Source: Maribacter aestuarii
GTDB lineage: Bacteria; Bacteroidota; Bacteroidia; Flavobacteriales; Flavobacteriaceae
DNA: 64,000 nucleotides
NCBI RefSeq assembly: GCF_027474845.2
Contig: NZ_CP107031.2
Coordinates: 813,501 to 877,500 of the forward strand
Direction: 5' to 3'
In this document: positions 1 through 7,918 of the stretch, piece after piece
Position numbering within the stretch: position 1 is the first letter of the stretch
Layout of the letters: each line of letters begins with the position of its first letter
Translations under genes and position numbers: made by a program
The notes under the pieces: generated by a model
What the model saw: the letters and a program-made list of their open reading frames with translations, nothing else
The model's database searches: none
What the model was told of the DNA's origin: nothing

Positions 1-547
1 CAATACGCTGTGGTACGTTGTCGTCGGAATACTCGATGGTAACCTGCGCTTTGGCGTCTGGCCTTAGATAGGAAATTTCCTTACCTTCTCTCCTTATCTC
101 CGCCAAGGTCCTTAAAATACGATGGGAAATATCCAATGCCAACGGCATGTAGTTCTCCGTTTCCTTGGTTGCATATCCGAACATCATACCTTGATCCCCG
201 GCACCCTGCTCTTCCTTGGAACCGCGATCCACACCTTGGTTAATATCTTGGGATTGCTCGTGAATTAAAGAAATTACGCCACAGGAATCACCACTGAACT
301 GATATTCTCCTTTGGTGTAGCCAATATTGTTGATGACTTCCCTCGCAATATTCTGAACGTCCAAATAAGTATCACTTTTCACTTCTCCGGCAAGCACGAC
401 TTGACCCGTTGTCACCAACGTCTCGCATGCCACTTTGCTTTCTGGGTCAAAAGCCAAAAAATGATCTAACAAAGCATCACTTATCTGGTCTGCAACTTTA
501 TCTGGATGTCCTTCACTAACAGATTCTGATGTAAATAAATATGCCAT
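1..547 (-). CDS. metK: S-adenosylmethionine synthetase (partial, 3' end outside window)
   Basis: Makes S-adenosylmethionine from methionine and ATP in the cytoplasm. About 182 N-terminal residues are visible; the C-terminal part lies beyond base 1. The protein opens [20 protein letters not shown], the classic metK start with the SEGHPDK ATP/methionine loop, and continues through the conserved [12 protein letters not shown] segment. The ATG is the complement of 545-547. An unusually long leader carries a SAM-II-like aptamer (645-689), so the gene is probably feedback-controlled by its own product. No gene overlaps the leader. Confidence 0.96.
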   Translation of the reverse strand, partial: MAYLFTSESVSEGHPDKVADQISDALLDHFLAFDPESKVACETLVTTGQVVLAGEVKSDTYLDVQNIAREVINNIGYTKGEYQFSGDSCGVISLIHEQSQDINQGVDRGSKEEQGAGDQGMMFGYATKETENYMPLALDISHRILRTLAEIRREGKEISYLRPDAKAQVTIEYSDDNVPQRI

Positions 548-644
548 TACACTATTTTAGAATGAAGAAGATTTGACAGGATATAAAAAAGTAGCTTACA
601 AGTCCCTTGGAAAGAGATTCCAAAATCAAATTTGGAACAAACTG

Positions 645-689
645 CTTTAGCATTTTTAACGAGGTTGCAATCAGTCAAATCCTTCCTCT
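645..689 (-). promoter_or_regulatory. SAM-II (SAM_alpha) type riboswitch aptamer in metK leader
   Basis: Reading the minus strand from 689 down, the order is GAGG (688-685), GATTTG (681-676), TTGCAA (670-665), CCTC (664-661), GTTAAA (660-655) and GCTAAA (651-646). GAGG and CCTC form P1. The order GAUUU - UUGCA - P1 3' strand - GUUAAA - GCUAAA is that of the SAM-II H-type pseudoknot known from Alphaproteobacteria and Bacteroidetes. I could trace P1 clearly but the P2 pseudoknot pairing only weakly. The aptamer sits at the expected 5' end of the transcript, about 100 nt before the metK start codon, which is far for simple ribosome-site sequestration. Confidence 0.72.
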
Positions 690-701
690 TATTTGATACC
701 A

Positions 702-709
702 CAAAAGTA
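702..709 (-). promoter_or_regulatory. Putative metK promoter -7 box
   Basis: The minus strand reads TACTTTTG, matching the Bacteroidetes sigma-A -7 consensus TAnnTTTG. It would start transcription near 695, just upstream of the riboswitch P1 strand. No good -33 TTG was found at the usual spacing. The rest of the 548-885 intergenic region shows no further gene. Confidence 0.4.
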
Positions 710-885
710 TGAAAATTGTTTCTTTTAAAAATTATTCTCACCTTATTTAATAGTGGTAAACCTGTTTACAAAATAGGTTACGAATTAATGCCGTATTTCA
801 TCCACTATTTTTCTTAAAACTTAATATACTTTGTATATTGTGCGGCACAACTTTTCAAGGGAACTAACCGTAAAAACTGACCACA

Positions 886-1500
886 ATGCACATTGCCGTA
901 GCCGGAAATATTGGAGCAGGGAAAACCACGCTGACAAGATTATTGGCCAAACACTACAAATGGGAAGCTCATTTTGAAGACGTTGTGGACAATCCTTATC
1001 TGGACGATTTTTATAATCAGATGGAGCGATGGAGCTTCAATCTTCAGATTTATTTCCTAAACAGTAGGTATCGGCAGATATTACAAATTAGGGAAAGTGG
1101 TAAAAACATTATCCAAGACCGGACTATTTACGAGGATGCCCATATTTTCGCACCCAATTTACACGCTATGGGATTGATGACGAACAGGGACTTTAAGAAC
1201 TATTCCAGTTTGTTCGAGTTGATGGAAACGCTGGTAAAACCCCCTGATTTATTGATATATCTTAGAAGTTCCATTCCCAATTTGGTCAATCAGATTCATA
1301 AAAGGGGCCGGGAATATGAAAACACTATTTCTATAGATTATTTGAGTAGATTGAACGAGCGTTATGAAGCATGGGTTCATGGTTACGAAAAAGGAAATCT
1401 CTTAGTCATAGATGTGGATAAATTGGACTTTGTCGATAGCCCAGAGGACCTGGGCACCGTAATCAATAAAATTGATGCCGAGATTCACGGGCTGTTCTAG
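886..1500 (+). CDS. Deoxynucleoside kinase
   Basis: Phosphorylates deoxynucleosides for dNTP salvage in the cytoplasm. The 204-residue protein has the P-loop GNIGAGKTT (residues 7-15), the DRT/IYED motif (78-84) typical of the dNK/dCK/dGK family, and an arginine-rich LID segment KRGREYE near residue 140. Length matches bacterial deoxyadenosine/deoxyguanosine kinases; substrate preference cannot be read from the sequence. It is divergent from metK and convergent with the App1-type gene, whose stop codon overlaps its own stop (1497-1500). Confidence 0.9.
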   Translation: MHIAVAGNIGAGKTTLTRLLAKHYKWEAHFEDVVDNPYLDDFYNQMERWSFNLQIYFLNSRYRQILQIRESGKNIIQDRTIYEDAHIFAPNLHAMGLMTNRDFKNYSSLFELMETLVKPPDLLIYLRSSIPNLVNQIHKRGREYENTISIDYLSRLNERYEAWVHGYEKGNLLVIDVDKLDFVDSPEDLGTVINKIDAEIHGLF

Positions 1501-2504
1501 GAAATAAAACCATGTTCCTTCGCGTGGGTAATGGCGTCTTCTGTTTTCTCTACTATTAAAAACGGAATATCCTTAAAATTTGCAAATAAGTTCTTAATAC
1601 GTAGCATTCGTTTTGAATCTGTCACGATTCGTAAATAGATAGCTTTTACCTGTTTTGGAAATTGTCCCGCAATTTCTTGGTAAATGTCCCCGTCTTTCTC
1701 ACCACTATCTCCAATCAGTATAAATGATAATTTCGGATAAGTTTTTAGAATGTTTAAGATTTCACGTTGTTTTTCGGGTAATCCGTCCGTTTTATTTCGA
1801 GATCTGAAGCTGGACATACTTCGGAGCAGAATAGGTCCTTTAGGAAAATTGTTCGTTTTTAAAAAGAGTTCCAAATACCGATAGAGATTCCATGGACTAT
1901 GGCTAACATAAAATATAGGGTTTGCTTCCGTTCCTGTATTTCCCCTGTGCAACCTGTGATAGAAATCTGACGCTCCTTCCAAAGCCATTCTTTTGGTCGC
2001 CCTCTTAAAAATAGTATTGATGGCAACCTTCCATTTTAGGGAAGAGACCACACCTGTATGGAGAATGGTGTCGTCAATATCACTAATGACACCAAAAGAA
2101 GCTTCGGGACTAGGAATCAACATTTCTCCAGGGAATTTATTTTTGTTCAAAATTTCCCGTTTTAAGTCGAAATCCGTGAACGCTATTTCAAAATTCACCC
2201 AGCCTTCTTCATTTGCCAATCCCGATAGAGCATCCATTTGCTTATCAATTAAGAAATAGCCTTCATCATCTGTCTTACCAGAAATTGAGGTGCCATCACC
2301 TAAATTGGTCAAGATGGACGTATTGACCACCTCATCGGTCTCAAACCTTTTATAAAAATTTACTAAAAGGTTTAAAATTCCTTTTTGCTCCAAATCGATA
2401 TTCTCATCCTCCAAAGCCCTGCCTCTAGTATAAAAATGACTTTGCGTTCCATAAGTCTGGAAGACTATGATTTGATATTTATCTTTTTTTCCGAATAGCG
2501 TCAT
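1497..2504 (-). CDS. App1-family phosphatidate phosphatase-like protein (DUF2183)
   Basis: A 335-residue soluble protein. The catalytic half contains the HAD-like DxDxT motif in SDIDDTILHTG (residues 141-151) and a late FILIGDSGEKDGDIY acidic segment, both typical of the App1 catalytic domain (yeast App1 is a phosphatidate phosphatase). The N-terminal ~135 residues form a beta-rich region usual in bacterial members. It begins 1 nt after the stop of the upstream DUF4010 gene, so the two are probably cotranscribed. The bacterial substrate is not established. Confidence 0.85.
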   Translation of the reverse strand: MTLFGKKDKYQIIVFQTYGTQSHFYTRGRALEDENIDLEQKGILNLLVNFYKRFETDEVVNTSILTNLGDGTSISGKTDDEGYFLIDKQMDALSGLANEEGWVNFEIAFTDFDLKREILNKNKFPGEMLIPSPEASFGVISDIDDTILHTGVVSSLKWKVAINTIFKRATKRMALEGASDFYHRLHRGNTGTEANPIFYVSHSPWNLYRYLELFLKTNNFPKGPILLRSMSSFRSRNKTDGLPEKQREILNILKTYPKLSFILIGDSGEKDGDIYQEIAGQFPKQVKAIYLRIVTDSKRMLRIKNLFANFKDIPFLIVEKTEDAITHAKEHGFIS

Positions 2505-2505
2505 A

Positions 2506-3774
2506 TTAAAAGTGCCATGAATTCGGCCAGAGCCAGATTATGAATAATCCAAAAACAATAGATAGTCCAAATGATATGCCAATCCACTTGGCAAGGCCTT
2601 TAGAACCCAATACGGCGGCCATTATTCCCTTAAAAAGTAAATTGGAAAGTGTGGCCAATAAAATCAATCGCCAACCGGTAGTCGTGGCCAAACTATCGCC
2701 TTTCATTAGCTGCGAGAGTGATAGGGTAATTGCGTCAACATCCGTCAAGCCACTAATAATAGCTACGGCATAAAGTGCTTCGTTTCCAAATTCCTTCTTG
2801 GTGAAAGCGACGGCCAACAAAATAAGCCCGTACAATAACCCAAATATAAGCGCACTTTTGAATTGTGCCGGGTTTTCTGGTTCCGGCATTTCATCATCGG
2901 TATTGTCCTTATTTATTAAATAGAATAAGACGGTACAAATGATAGCCATTATACAAAATTCGATCGCCAGGGGAAGAATGAGCTGGGTAAGTTTTTCAGG
3001 AACGACCACACTAACCTCAATTATCACCCTCACCAAAGCAATTGCAGAGGCTGTGGTTATTATAAAGGCCGAAATTTTATTGATGTTCTTGACATCGGCC
3101 GTTTTTCGTGCATAACTTACCGTAGTAGCGGTGCTACTTATTAGACCTCCTAGAATGCCATTGGAAATAATACCTGTTTTCTTTCCTAAGTATTTATAAA
3201 TGAAATAACCGACGACGCTGATTCCCACAATTAAAACGACCATGAGCCAAATATTGTATGGGTTGAGGACCTCCATGGGACCATAGGTTTTATTAGGTAA
3301 AATGGGCAATATGATAAGCGATATGCCTGCAAAGGTCATAATGGCCGCAAGGTCTTTATCCTTCAGATTTTCTATGAAATCATGAAGATGATCTTTACCG
3401 TATAATAAAATAGCCAAAAGTCCACCCACGATAACTCCTATAACCTGATTACCCATAACCAGATAGGCACCAATGGCGAACATGAGTAATGCGGCCACCT
3501 CCGTGGTCTGCCCTATATCGGCGTCTGAAAGCTTTCTGAGCTTTATGATATTGGCCACTACTAAGAGGGCGGTTAGCGAGATACCCATGAGCGGCAACAA
3601 GTAAGGATTTTCAAAATCACGCGATAAAAATCCAGAAAGCACCCCCAAAATAGCTATAAGCGTAAACGTGCGTACCCCGGCCATTTCATCTTCGTGGCGT
3701 TGCCGTTGTAGACCCACCAATAAACCGAGACCAAAGGCTATTACTAATGTTGTAAGGTCACTGTAGTCCATCAT
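2506..3774 (-). CDS. MgtC/SapB-family membrane protein with DUF4010 domain
   Basis: A polytopic inner-membrane protein of about 422 residues. The N-terminal ~140 residues resemble MgtC/SapB (FGLGLLVGLQRQR followed by an AGVRTF segment), and the remainder is a hydrophobic DUF4010 region with about ten membrane segments. The frame extends upstream to a TTG, but tandem ATG codons (complement of 3769-3774) give a sensible start MMDYSDLT. It leads a two-gene unit with the App1-type phosphatase. The transported or sensed substrate is unknown. Confidence 0.85.
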   Translation of the reverse strand: MMDYSDLTTLVIAFGLGLLVGLQRQRHEDEMAGVRTFTLIAILGVLSGFLSRDFENPYLLPLMGISLTALLVVANIIKLRKLSDADIGQTTEVAALLMFAIGAYLVMGNQVIGVIVGGLLAILLYGKDHLHDFIENLKDKDLAAIMTFAGISLIILPILPNKTYGPMEVLNPYNIWLMVVLIVGISVVGYFIYKYLGKKTGIISNGILGGLISSTATTVSYARKTADVKNINKISAFIITTASAIALVRVIIEVSVVVPEKLTQLILPLAIEFCIMAIICTVLFYLINKDNTDDEMPEPENPAQFKSALIFGLLYGLILLAVAFTKKEFGNEALYAVAIISGLTDVDAITLSLSQLMKGDSLATTTGWRLILLATLSNLLFKGIMAAVLGSKGLAKWIGISFGLSIVFGLFIIWLWPNSWHF

Positions 3775-3941
3775 CAATGAATATAATACAATTCTTTGCA
3801 AAGAAAGTGAATGAAACCAAAGTCAAAGCTGTTTGAACAATAATAAATTTAAAAAAAAACAGGGCTACATATCCTCACAGAGAATTTCTATTCATTTTTT
3901 CTCTAAATACTTTTTGTTAACCTAGAAACCTATTAAGTTCG

Positions 3942-3971
3942 CTTTACTCAATGAAAGAGCTACTTTACTCA
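3942..3971. promoter_or_regulatory. Direct repeats CTTTACTCA with 21-bp period
   Basis: The 9-mer CTTTACTCA occurs at 3942-3950 and again at 3963-3971, exactly two helical turns apart, upstream of the TonB-like gene. Two 9-bp direct repeats spaced 21-22 bp is the arrangement bound by LytTR-type response regulators. The regulator is not in this window, so the assignment is by layout only. Confidence 0.4.
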
Positions 3972-4039
3972 GTAGTCCTTTCAATCCCTGATTCCTTGTC
4001 TTAGCTTTAAGTACTTGTTAATTCTTAAAAATTAAAAAA

Positions 4040-4741
4040 ATGGAACTAAAAAAGAACCCTAAAAAAGACTTGAACAAAAATAGCAGCCTGTATTTTGTCT
4101 TTGGATTATTGATCGTAATGCTACTGACTTTCGCTGCTCTTGAATGGAAAACATACGAATCGGATGCTATTTATGACCTATCGATGATCGTTTCCGAAAG
4201 TGAGATTGAAGAAGAGCCCTTGGAAAAATTTAAAATTGAAAAGCCCAAAATAAAACAAGTATTACCTCCTGAAATAAAAATAGAAGAAGATAATGTAGAA
4301 ATTGAGGAGACGGAAATCCTTTCTACGGAAGCAAATCCGGACACCGAAATTCTAGAGGTGGACGAAATTGAGGTGGACGAGATTGAAGAAGATGTAGATG
4401 TGAATTGGATTACCATAGAAGAAGTCCCAATTTTTCCTGGTTGCGAGAACGAAAAAGACAAAAGGGCCTGTTTTAACGAAATGATGCAAAAGCATATAAA
4501 GAAACATTTCAGATACCCAGAATTGGCTCAGGAAATAGGCTTGCAAGGTAGGGTAAGCACACAATTCATTATACAAAAAGATGGGACTATTGGTGCAATT
4601 AAGAAAAGAGGGCCTCATCAATTATTAGAGGACGAAGCAGAACGAATTTTAAAGAAACTGCCAAAAATGAAACCTGGTAAGCAAAGGGGTACACCAGTAA
4701 AAGTTCCATTTACGCAGCCCATAACTTTTAAATTGCAGTAA
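4040..4741 (+). CDS. TonB-family energy transducer-like protein
   Basis: A 233-residue protein with an N-terminal cytoplasmic stretch rich in Lys/Asn, one membrane segment (about residues 17-35), a long acidic linker dominated by Glu, Ile and Val (about 50-130, including EVDEIEVDEIEEDVD), and a C-terminal TonB fold (about 150-233; FRYPELAQEIGLQGRVSTQF, then PVKVPFTQPITF). It probably spans the periplasm and contacts an outer-membrane receptor or another partner. The linker is acidic rather than Pro/Lys-rich as in classical TonB. It is a stand-alone gene without ExbBD, and ends at a strong bidirectional terminator. Confidence 0.85.
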   Translation: MELKKNPKKDLNKNSSLYFVFGLLIVMLLTFAALEWKTYESDAIYDLSMIVSESEIEEEPLEKFKIEKPKIKQVLPPEIKIEEDNVEIEETEILSTEANPDTEILEVDEIEVDEIEEDVDVNWITIEEVPIFPGCENEKDKRACFNEMMQKHIKKHFRYPELAQEIGLQGRVSTQFIIQKDGTIGAIKKRGPHQLLEDEAERILKKLPKMKPGKQRGTPVKVPFTQPITFKLQ

Positions 4742-4742
4742 T

Positions 4743-4780
4743 AAAAAAGCCCTTATTCAAGTTTGAATAAGGGCTTTTCT
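4743..4780. terminator. Bidirectional rho-independent terminator
   Basis: A 16-bp stem, AAAAGCCCTTATTCAA paired with TTGAATAAGGGCTTTT, lies between the convergent TonB-like gene and the membrane pyrophosphatase. A and T runs flank both sides, so it can serve both genes. Confidence 0.9.
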
Positions 4781-4796
4781 TAAAGAAGAAAGAATT

Positions 4797-7208
4797 TTAG
4801 TTCCGTTCTTCCTCAATTTCTTCAACAACTTTCTCTACTTGAACTTTCACATCCTTTGAGGCAGCGTTGAATGCCTCAATTTTAGCTTTTACTTCCTCCT
4901 CGGTACCTTCAAAAACTTGTTCAGTAACCTTTTCCTCACCGTTCTCCGTAGTCGTCGTAGTAATTACAGCAGTTGTATTTCCATCATCATTTTTGTCCAT
5001 CTTAACCTCAACACGCTTTTGCATTTGTTTTGCAACAACCTCCGTGTTTATTTTTGCTTCGTTGTAAGCTGTCATAGTATCCCCACTAATAGCGATACTT
5101 GGCGCAATGACCAATGCCACTACGGACATCAATTTTAACAAGATGTTCAAAGAAGGACCTGAGGTGTCCTTAAAAGGATCACCAACAGTATCACCAACTA
5201 CGGCTGCCTTGTGAGCATCTGAACCTTTACGTCCATCGGACTCTATCATTTTCTTAGCATTATCCCAAGCGCCACCGGCGTTAGATTGGAAAATAGCCAT
5301 TAGCACACCTGCAGAAGTTACACCGGCCAAAAGACCTCCTAACATTTCTGCACCACCAATGAATCCAACTGCAACGGGTACGGCTATGGCCAAAAGACCC
5401 GGCAATACCATTTCTTTAATAGAAGCCTTTGTTGAGATATCCACACACTTATCGTACTCGGCATATCCATCTGCGGCATCGAAAGTCGCGCGTTGTTCCG
5501 GAGTTGCTTTAGACATATCTGAATCTACCGCTCGCATAACCTCCAAGGCAGCTTTTAATTGAGGGATATCCCTGAACTGACGACGAACTTCTTCAATCAT
5601 TGCCATTGCAGCACGACCAACAGCATTCATGGACAATGCCGAGAATACAAAAGGCAGCATTGCACCTACTAGCAGCCCTGCCATTACGGTAGGTTTAGAA
5701 ACATCAATAGAACTTACATTGGCAACCTTCATAAAGGCGGAGAACAACGCCAAAGCCGTTAAAGCGGCAGAAGCAATCGCAAAGCCCTTTCCAATAGCAG
5801 CAGTAGTGTTACCTACCGCATCCAATTTATCCGTACGCTCCCTAACCTCCGGGTCTAATTCCGCCATCTCGGCGATACCACCAGCGTTATCGGAAATAGG
5901 TCCGTAAGCATCAACCGCCAGTTGAATTCCGGTATTCGCTAACATTCCTACCGCAGCAATCGCGATACCATAAAGACCTGCAAAATGATGTGAAATCAAT
6001 ATGGCCGCAGCAATTAATAAAATAGGAATCATAGTAGACATCATTCCCACACCCAATCCTGCAATTATGTTTGTAGCCGCACCAGTCTCTGATTGACGAA
6101 CTATAGAGTTCACAGGTTTTGTACCGGTACCGGTATAGTATTCAGTAATCTTACCAACTCCTAGACCAGCAATCAAACCGGCCAACGTAGCATAAAATAT
6201 TCCCATGGCTCCGCTTGGAAGACCCTCTACAGATTCAGGAATTAAGGCATTGATTATAAAGTATGAGGCAATTACCATTAAAAATGCAGAACCAAACTCA
6301 CCGATATTTAAAGCAGTCTGTGGGTTACCGCCATCCTTAACCCGAACAAAAAATGTTCCGATAATGGACATGATGATACCTACCGCGGCCAACACCAATG
6401 GAAGATATACTGCACCTAAACCAGCGAAATCTGGAGTAATGATAAAAGCTCCCAATACCATGGTACCAATAATGGAACCAACATAGGACTCGAACAAATC
6501 CGCTCCCATACCTGCAACATCACCAACGTTATCACCTACGTTATCCGCGATCGTAGCAGGGTTCAGCGGGTGATCTTCAGGAATACCCGCTTCTACCTTT
6601 CCAACCAAATCCGCTCCAACATCAGCAGCCTTGGTATAAATACCTCCACCTACACGGGCGAAAAGGGCAATCGAGGACGCTCCTAATGAGAATCCGGAAA
6701 GGACGTTCAATACCAATCCAAGGTTATCCGCACCCGGCCATATATTTTGATAAATCATAAACAGTCCACTGAGTCCTAGAACCCCAAGACCAACGACACC
6801 CAATCCCATTACTGCACCACCGACAAAAGCAACTTCTAATGCCTTACCCAATGATGTTTTAGCCGCTTGTGTTGTTCTTACGTTCGCCTTCGTAGCCACA
6901 CGCATTCCAATAAATCCTGCAAGCGCGGAACAGATGGCGCCCACTATAAACGAAAGTGCCACCATACCGTGGGAACCAGTTTCATTACTACCCTTAAAAT
7001 ACAATAAGATAGCAACGGCTATAACAAAGACCGAAAGGATCTTGTACTCCGCTTTTAAGAAGGACATTGCGCCATCGGCAATATTCTTGGCAATTCTAGC
7101 CATTTTGGCGTCTCCTTCATCTTGTTTGCCGACCCATATATTCTTTACGAATACGAAGATCAAAGCCAGGATACCGAATGCCGGTAAATAGTTTACGATT
7201 AATTCCAT
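4797..7208 (-). CDS. hppA: Membrane-bound ion-translocating pyrophosphatase, K+-dependent type
   Basis: Couples pyrophosphate hydrolysis to H+ and/or Na+ export across the inner membrane. The 803-residue protein has about 16 membrane segments, the pyrophosphate-binding DNVGDNVGD motif and a late [18 protein letters not shown] segment. The stretch [10 protein letters not shown] has Ala and Gly where K+-independent enzymes have Lys and Thr, so it belongs to the K+-dependent class. Na+ versus H+ specificity cannot be settled by eye. A hydrophilic charged C-terminal tail of about 80 residues follows the last membrane segment. The soluble pyrophosphatase lies directly upstream on the same strand behind its own terminator. 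Confidence 0.96.
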   Translation of the reverse strand: MELIVNYLPAFGILALIFVFVKNIWVGKQDEGDAKMARIAKNIADGAMSFLKAEYKILSVFVIAVAILLYFKGSNETGSHGMVALSFIVGAICSALAGFIGMRVATKANVRTTQAAKTSLGKALEVAFVGGAVMGLGVVGLGVLGLSGLFMIYQNIWPGADNLGLVLNVLSGFSLGASSIALFARVGGGIYTKAADVGADLVGKVEAGIPEDHPLNPATIADNVGDNVGDVAGMGADLFESYVGSIIGTMVLGAFIITPDFAGLGAVYLPLVLAAVGIIMSIIGTFFVRVKDGGNPQTALNIGEFGSAFLMVIASYFIINALIPESVEGLPSGAMGIFYATLAGLIAGLGVGKITEYYTGTGTKPVNSIVRQSETGAATNIIAGLGVGMMSTMIPILLIAAAILISHHFAGLYGIAIAAVGMLANTGIQLAVDAYGPISDNAGGIAEMAELDPEVRERTDKLDAVGNTTAAIGKGFAIASAALTALALFSAFMKVANVSSIDVSKPTVMAGLLVGAMLPFVFSALSMNAVGRAAMAMIEEVRRQFRDIPQLKAALEVMRAVDSDMSKATPEQRATFDAADGYAEYDKCVDISTKASIKEMVLPGLLAIAVPVAVGFIGGAEMLGGLLAGVTSAGVLMAIFQSNAGGAWDNAKKMIESDGRKGSDAHKAAVVGDTVGDPFKDTSGPSLNILLKLMSVVALVIAPSIAISGDTMTAYNEAKINTEVVAKQMQKRVEVKMDKNDDGNTTAVITTTTTENGEEKVTEQVFEGTEEEVKAKIEAFNAASKDVKVQVEKVVEEIEEERN

Positions 7209-7263
7209 TTGTTTGATTATTTATAGTTTTTTAAGCGGGTGCTAAAGTAGTAAAATAGAACAG

Positions 7264-7301
7264 AATAAAAAAAGCCACCTTACAATAAAGTAAGGTGGCT
7301 T
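7264..7301 (-). terminator. Terminator of the soluble pyrophosphatase gene
   Basis: The stem AAGCCACCTTAC / GTAAGGTGGCTT (7272-7283 and 7290-7301) has a 6-nt loop and is followed on the minus strand by a run of T. It separates ppa from hppA, so hppA probably has its own promoter in the remaining short gap. Confidence 0.88.
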
Positions 7302-7320
7302 AAAATTAAAAATAGGTTAC

Positions 7321-7839
7321 TTAAATCGTAAACGTGCGCTTCTTTTTATGTTCGCTTTCTTCATAGCGTTTTACACATTCGTGATAAATTTTTATGGCCT
7401 CCTCAGCGTCTCCCCAACCTCCGGTATCTACCTTTTTCTTCTCTAGATCTTTATAAACTTGAAAGAAATGCTCAATTTCCTTTAATCTATGTGGATTTAA
7501 GTCGCTGATATCATCCCTCCTACTCCATATGGGGTCGGAAACGGGCACACAAATTATTTTCTCATCAGGTCCTTTTTCATCTGCCATATGAAAAACACCT
7601 ATTGGTTTAACTTCCATGACCACCATAGGATATGTTGGTTCTATCCCTAACACTAGAACATCCAGAGGATCTTTGTCCAGAGCTAATGTCTCCGGAACAA
7701 AACCATAATCACCCGGATACATCATTGAGGAAAACAAGGTCCTATCAAAACGAATCTTGTTCAATGTAAAATCATACTCATACTTATTTCTACTGCCCTT
7801 TGGTATTTCTATCAATACGTCAAAAGTTACTTCCTCCAT
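7321..7839 (-). CDS. ppa: Soluble family I inorganic pyrophosphatase
   Basis: Hydrolyses cytoplasmic pyrophosphate to phosphate. At 172 residues it has the size of bacterial family I enzymes and carries the Mg2+-binding signature DKDPLDVLVLG, the YPGDYGFVP segment and an EKIICVPVSDP stretch with the later metal aspartate. The ATG lies in the complement of 7837-7839. Placement immediately upstream of a membrane pyrophosphatase suggests the cell can either dissipate or conserve the energy of pyrophosphate from one locus. Confidence 0.94.
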   Translation of the reverse strand: MEEVTFDVLIEIPKGSRNKYEYDFTLNKIRFDRTLFSSMMYPGDYGFVPETLALDKDPLDVLVLGIEPTYPMVVMEVKPIGVFHMADEKGPDEKIICVPVSDPIWSRRDDISDLNPHRLKEIEHFFQVYKDLEKKKVDTGGWGDAEEAIKIYHECVKRYEESEHKKKRTFTI

Positions 7840-7918
7840 GGTTCTTGAATTTTAATAAATCATTATTTCTAAGCAAAACGATTTTCGTTTTGCCAAATTG
7901 CCCGTGTACGAAATCTTC

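Noticed and set aside
547..741. 64-codon open frame on the minus strand in the metK leader
   Set aside because: It covers the promoter and the SAM-II-like aptamer, has no family resemblance, and the aptamer motifs explain the sequence better.
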